Assembly: GCA_016192545.1 (NCBI GenBank)
Contig: JACPTX010000059.1
Location: 1 to 32,461 of the forward strand
Origin: Candidatus Omnitrophota bacterium
GTDB lineage: Bacteria > Omnitrophota > Gorgyraeia > Aquiviventales > Aquiviventaceae
Length of the DNA: 32,461 bases
Direction of reading: 5' to 3'
Shown piece after piece: positions 29,600-32,461 of the stretch. A program made the position numbers and the translations under genes. Position 1 is the stretch's first letter. Every line of letters begins with the position of its first letter. The notes under the pieces were generated by a model. That model ran no database searches. It saw only the letters and a program-made list of their open reading frames with translations, and was not told where the DNA came from.

Positions 29600-30004
29600 A
29601 TGTCCCCACGCAGAGTTAGAGTCATACTTGGCATTCTTTGTGCTTTGGCGATAGGCTATTTTCTTTTCACCACGTGGAATGCTTACGCCTTTCCGAGTAC
29701 TAAATCACGTCTCGCTCAGACCGTAGGGATCACCTTGCTGCTTTTTACAATTTTGGGGACCGACTTGATTCTCTTCGCGCTTTCGGTGGGACGAGTCTTG
29801 GATCAAATGACTCACTTACTTGATGGTGTGGTAAGAATTCTGACCGAGTCTGGCCAGACACCCCGACTTGAACCAAGGGAGCATACTGCGGAAATGAAGG
29901 ACTTGAGGAAAGAGGTTGGGTACCTAAAAAGTCAACTCAATTTCTTACTCAAGGTTTTGCCGATCGGCATCGGCGTAATTGCTATCCTCGTTGCGCTCCG
30001 GTAA
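29600..30004 (+). CDS. Small membrane protein of unknown function (134 aa)
   Basis: Not recognised. Three hydrophobic segments are visible: about 8-30 (VILGILCALAIGYFLFTTW), about 43-64 (VGITLLLFTILGTDLILFALSV) and about 113-133 (FLLKVLPIGIGVIAILVAL). Between the second and third lies a soluble, charged helical region (REHTAEMKDLRKEVGYLKSQLNF has heptad-like leucines). Codon use is visibly AT-richer than in the surrounding genes, suggesting transfer or weak constraint. The start has no strong ribosome-binding site. It might be an effector partner of the neighbouring regulator, but nothing in the sequence shows that. Confidence 0.6.
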   Translation: MSPRRVRVILGILCALAIGYFLFTTWNAYAFPSTKSRLAQTVGITLLLFTILGTDLILFALSVGRVLDQMTHLLDGVVRILTESGQTPRLEPREHTAEMKDLRKEVGYLKSQLNFLLKVLPIGIGVIAILVALR

Positions 30005-30042
30005 GTCGCTTAATGTCAAGACGGCTGTCACTTCACGGGCAG

Positions 30043-31029
30043 ATGATCGGACGGGGAACTCTGACGGAGACGAGGGGGATGCTCGGGGAGGTTGAGACGC
30101 AGCTGAGGGGGGCGGGGGTGGGGAGCGCGAGGGCGGAGGCGGAGTGGCTGGTGGCGGATACGCTGGGGGTGAGCCGAACCGACTTATACCTCTGGGACGG
30201 ACCCATCTCGTCTGCGCAGGCCGCGGAGCTTGAGGAGCGGATGGCCCGTCGCCTGTCAGGCGAGCCGCTGCAGTACGTGTTGGGATCGGTCGAGTTTTTG
30301 GGTCATCGTCTGGCGGTCAATCCGTCGGTGCTGATCCCGCGGCCGGAAACCGAAGCGCTTGCGGCGCAGGCGATTGTCACCCTCCAGGCGCTGGCTTCAG
30401 CGGGCAGGCCCCGTGAGATAGCGGCTTCACCTATCTCACGGGGCAGGGAACCGGTCCTGGTGCTGGACGTGGGGACCGGCAGCGGGTGCCTCGCCATCAG
30501 CTTGGCGCATGCGGTGGGGGCTTGCGCGATCACGGCGCTTGAGCTATCATGGAAGACCCTCCAGACCGCCAGGACGAACGTCCTCGCTCATCATCTGGAC
30601 GACCGCATTCATCTGATTCAATCGGACTGGACCAGCGGGGTGGGGGGCTTGTTTTCTCTCATCGTCTCGAATCCGCCCTACGTCCCGAGCGGCGAATTGG
30701 CGGGATTGCCGGACAATGTGCGCCGGGAACCGCGGGAAAGTCTTGACGGAGGATCGGACGGGATGCGGTTTCACCGGCGGTTGCTGATGGACGCCGAGCG
30801 GTTGCTCGCGCCGGGCGGCTCGCTGATGATGGAATGCGCGGAGTCCCAGGCCGAGGCGCTGCGCGCGTCTGCGGAGGGACTCTCGTGGGCGGCGGAGGCA
30901 TCGGTGGGAAACGACCTCGCCGGCCGTCCGAGAATCGTCAGTGTCCGGCGTCGTGATTCCTTGACCCCGCATAGAACGCATTCGACTTCAACGGGTGTGC
31001 GGGATGTCGCCCCGCGCCGCGGAGCATGA
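30043..31029 (+). CDS. prmC: Release factor glutamine methyltransferase PrmC (HemK)
   Basis: Methylates the GGQ glutamine of release factors 1 and 2 with SAM. The helical N-terminal domain contains AEAEWLVADTLGVSRTDLYL and RRLSGEPLQYVLG; the sequence PSVLIPRPETEAL follows. Motif I is VLVLDVGTGSGCLAISLA, and the catalytic N210-P-P-Y213 lies in IVSNPPYVPSGEL. Just before motif I a 13-codon stem-loop insertion encodes about PREIAASPISRGR. After RIVSVRR the protein has an extra tail (RDSLTPHRTHSTSTG...) of non-conserved sequence. ATGs at 30013, 30043 and 30079 are all possible starts; 30043 best fits the family N-terminus. The end overlaps no gene; murA starts 41 nt on. Confidence 0.9.
   Translation: MIGRGTLTETRGMLGEVETQLRGAGVGSARAEAEWLVADTLGVSRTDLYLWDGPISSAQAAELEERMARRLSGEPLQYVLGSVEFLGHRLAVNPSVLIPRPETEALAAQAIVTLQALASAGRPREIAASPISRGREPVLVLDVGTGSGCLAISLAHAVGACAITALELSWKTLQTARTNVLAHHLDDRIHLIQSDWTSGVGGLFSLIVSNPPYVPSGELAGLPDNVRREPRESLDGGSDGMRFHRRLLMDAERLLAPGGSLMMECAESQAEALRASAEGLSWAAEASVGNDLAGRPRIVSVRRRDSLTPHRTHSTSTGVRDVAPRRGA
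30408..30444. repeat. In-frame GCCCCG...CGGGGC stem-loop in prmC
   Basis: GCCCCGTGAGATAG (30408-30421) and CTATCTCACGGGGC (30431-30444) form a perfect 14-bp stem with a 9-nt loop. Direct CAGG repeats flank the CCCC...GGGG core (30405-30408 and 30444-30447). The 35-bp core plus a 4-bp duplication is 39 bp, 13 codons, which keeps the frame. Confidence 0.85.
30966..31003. repeat. Weak inverted repeat in the prmC 3' tail (CCCGCA / TGCGGG)
   Basis: CCCGCA (30966-30971) and TGCGGG (30998-31003) enclose 26 nt. The right side reads GTGTGCGGGATG, close to the right arm of the mfd/surA junction element (GGTGCGGGATGA). The encoded prmC tail is not conserved in the family. A degraded element is possible. 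Confidence 0.35.
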
Positions 31030-31069
31030 GACGCCATCGTTCCTTGGTAATGCGGGGCTCCATAATCTA

Positions 31070-32344
31070 ATGGACACGCTCGTCGTCGAGCGCAGCGACC
31101 CGCTGACAGGCAGCATCGGCGTCAGCGGCGCGAAGAACGCGGCCCTGCCGATCATGGCCGCCTGCCTCCTGACGGAGGAGGAGTCGGTCATCGAGGGCGC
31201 GCCCCGCGTGACCGACGTGCTGACGATGGCCGAGATCCTCCGGACGCTCGGCGCCGAGGTGTCGTGGCCCCGACCGCCATCGGGGCTCGTCATCCGGCCG
31301 GATGACTACAGCGGCTGGACCGCGCCGTACGAGCTGGTGCGCCTGATGCGCGCCTCGGTCTGCGTGCTGGGGCCGCTGCTGGCCAAGCACGGGCGCGCCC
31401 GCGTGTCGCTGCCGGGCGGCTGCGTCATCGGCCCGCGCCCGATTGATTTGCACCTCAAAGGGCTGCAGGCGCTGGGCGCGGCCATCGCCATCGAGCACGG
31501 CGACATCCTCGCGCAGGCGGAGCGCCTGACCGGCGCCACGATCCATCTCGCCGGGCCGTCCGGCTCCTCGGTCCTGGCGACGGACAACGTCATGATGGCC
31601 GCGACCCTGGCGGACGGTATCACGGTGATCGAGTCGGCCGCCTGCGAGCCGGAAGTCGTGGACCTGGCCAATTGCCTGATCGCGATGGGCGCGCGGATCT
31701 CCGGGCACGGCACCCCGCGCATTCAGATCGAGGGGGTCGCGCGGCTGCGCGGGGCGCGCTGGCGCGTGATCCCGGACCGCATCGAGACCGGCACGCTGAT
31801 GATCGCCGCGGCGATGACCGGCGGGGACGTCCGGATTGACGGGGCGGTGCCGGAGCATCTGGGGGCGCTGATCGACGCGCTGCGGCAGGCCCGCGCGACG
31901 GTCGAGCTGCTGCCGGGCGCGCTGCGCGTGGCCGCGAACGGATGCCTGAAGGGCGTGGAAATCACGACGCTGCCGTTTCCGGGATTCCCGACGGACCTGC
32001 AGGCGCAGATGATGGCGCTGATGGCCGTCAGCGAGGGCGTGAGCCTCGTGGCCGAGAAGATTTATCCGGAGCGCTTTCAGCACGTGCCGGAGCTGCGCCG
32101 GATGGGGGCGTCCATCACGCGGGACGGGGCGCACGCGATCGTCAAGGGTGTGGCGCGCCTGAGCGGCGCGCCGGTCAAGGCCTCGGACCTGCGGGCCTCG
32201 GCCGCGCTCCTGCTGGCCGGCTTGGTGGCGGACAACCATACCGTGCTCGAAGGCCTCGAGCACCTGGACCGAGGCTATGAACGTCTGGAAGAGAAGCTGT
32301 CGATGCTGGGTGCGCGCATCCATCGGGAACGCGAAAGGAGTTAA
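31070..32344 (+). CDS. murA: UDP-N-acetylglucosamine 1-carboxyvinyltransferase MurA
   Basis: Adds enolpyruvate to UDP-GlcNAc, the first committed step of peptidoglycan synthesis, in the cytosol. The 424-residue protein has the active-site lysine in SGAKNAALP (K22) and the reactive cysteine in LPGGCVIGPRPIDLH (C118), the fosfomycin-sensitive form. LPFPGFPTDLQAQMMAL and YPERFQHVPELRRMGA follow, as expected. The ATG at 31070 is chosen because MDTLVVERSDPLTGSIGVSG matches the family N-terminus; the frame stays open to an ATG at 30995 in the prmC tail. A small palindrome at 31267-31286 lies in a surface loop. rpsP follows with AAAGGAG in between. Confidence 0.95.
   Translation: MDTLVVERSDPLTGSIGVSGAKNAALPIMAACLLTEEESVIEGAPRVTDVLTMAEILRTLGAEVSWPRPPSGLVIRPDDYSGWTAPYELVRLMRASVCVLGPLLAKHGRARVSLPGGCVIGPRPIDLHLKGLQALGAAIAIEHGDILAQAERLTGATIHLAGPSGSSVLATDNVMMAATLADGITVIESAACEPEVVDLANCLIAMGARISGHGTPRIQIEGVARLRGARWRVIPDRIETGTLMIAAAMTGGDVRIDGAVPEHLGALIDALRQARATVELLPGALRVAANGCLKGVEITTLPFPGFPTDLQAQMMALMAVSEGVSLVAEKIYPERFQHVPELRRMGASITRDGAHAIVKGVARLSGAPVKASDLRASAALLLAGLVADNHTVLEGLEHLDRGYERLEEKLSMLGARIHRERERS
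31267..31286. repeat. GCCCCGA...TCGGGGC palindrome in murA
   Basis: GCCCCGA (31267-31273), CCGCCA, TCGGGGC (31280-31286). Same ends and core (GCC) as the rsmA and gspE palindromes, but read in another frame (P-R-P-P-S-G-L). The protein is at most a residue or so longer than relatives here, so this copy is either old or partly coincidental. Confidence 0.6.
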
Positions 32345-32350
32345 GGCGCC

Positions 32351-32461
32351 ATGGTGGTGATTCGGTTTCAACGATTGGGGACGCTGAAGACGCCCTATCA
32401 TCGGATCGTGGTGACGGACCGCCAGCGGGCGCAGTCCAGCCGGGTCCTGGAGGTCGTGGGC
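32351..32461 (+). CDS. rpsP: 30S ribosomal protein S16 (bS16), 3' end outside window
   Basis: The first 37 residues, MVVIRFQRLGTLKTPYHRIVV then TDRQRAQSSRVLEVVG, match the N-terminus of bS16, a small-subunit assembly protein. AAAGGAG (32334-32340) lies ten bases before the ATG. The reading frame runs off the window. Confidence 0.93.
   Translation, partial: MVVIRFQRLGTLKTPYHRIVVTDRQRAQSSRVLEVVG

Noticed and set aside
30995-31069. N-terminal extension of murA from the ATG at 30995
   Set aside because: It lies within the prmC tail and gives residues with no match to MurA; the family N-terminus starts at 31070.

Overview
The window is a dense, almost entirely plus-strand stretch of housekeeping genes from a GC-rich, Gram-negative-type bacterium. 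The envelope genes are SurA-like, a PilB/GspE pilus or secretion set, MurA and CtpA. Gln/Asn-tRNA charging is indirect through GatCAB. No rRNA or tRNA gene, CRISPR array or intact transposase is visible. An uncultured lineage such as Omnitrophota or another PVC relative fits the flavour, but that assignment is inference from gene content and repeat style only.

Layout. 1-4472: proA (5' end outside the window), nadD, corA, a CNNM/CBS protein, a 46-residue zinc ribbon and rsfS. 4500-10953: argS, a short mfd, a surA-like chaperone, pdxA and rsmA. 10966-14290: gatC, gatA, gatB. 14304-18537: ctpA, tsaD, an mgtC-like gene, a membrane-anchored HTH protein, larB and a cupin. 18534-23079: two tandem PilB/GspE ATPases, two pseudopilins and a TPR lipoprotein-like gene. 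23154-29078: polA (broken near its 5' end), coaE, rho, rpmE, prfA. 29085-30004: an AT-richer islet (HTH antitoxin-like protein with its own palindromic operator, plus a small membrane protein) that separates prfA from prmC. 30043-32461: prmC, murA and the start of rpsP. Many neighbours overlap by ATGA or TGATG, so translation is probably coupled along long operons.

The unusual content is a set of small palindromic elements inside and between these essential genes. (i) Short stem-loops that begin GCCCCG and end CGGGGC, or close variants, lie in frame in rsmA, both gspE genes, polA, prmC, murA and the cupin gene. In three genes they encode the same A-P-x-A-x-G peptide in the same frame. (ii) A 50-51 bp element with two self-complementary 13-mers (GGGGTC-A/T-GACCCC or a variant) lies at the 3' ends of pdxA, gatA and gspH and supplies their last codons and stop. 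(iii) Hairpins of 64 and 103 bp lie exactly at two stop/start junctions (mfd/surA, nadD/corA) between direct ATGA repeats, as if each had inserted into an ATGA overlap while keeping both the stop and the start. Larger compound palindromes are inserted in gatA, polA and coaE. Together they resemble, by analogy only, the in-frame Rickettsia palindromic elements, but with several families and a junction-targeting type. Heptamer tandem repeats lie in the signal-peptide or leader codons of two secretion-related genes.
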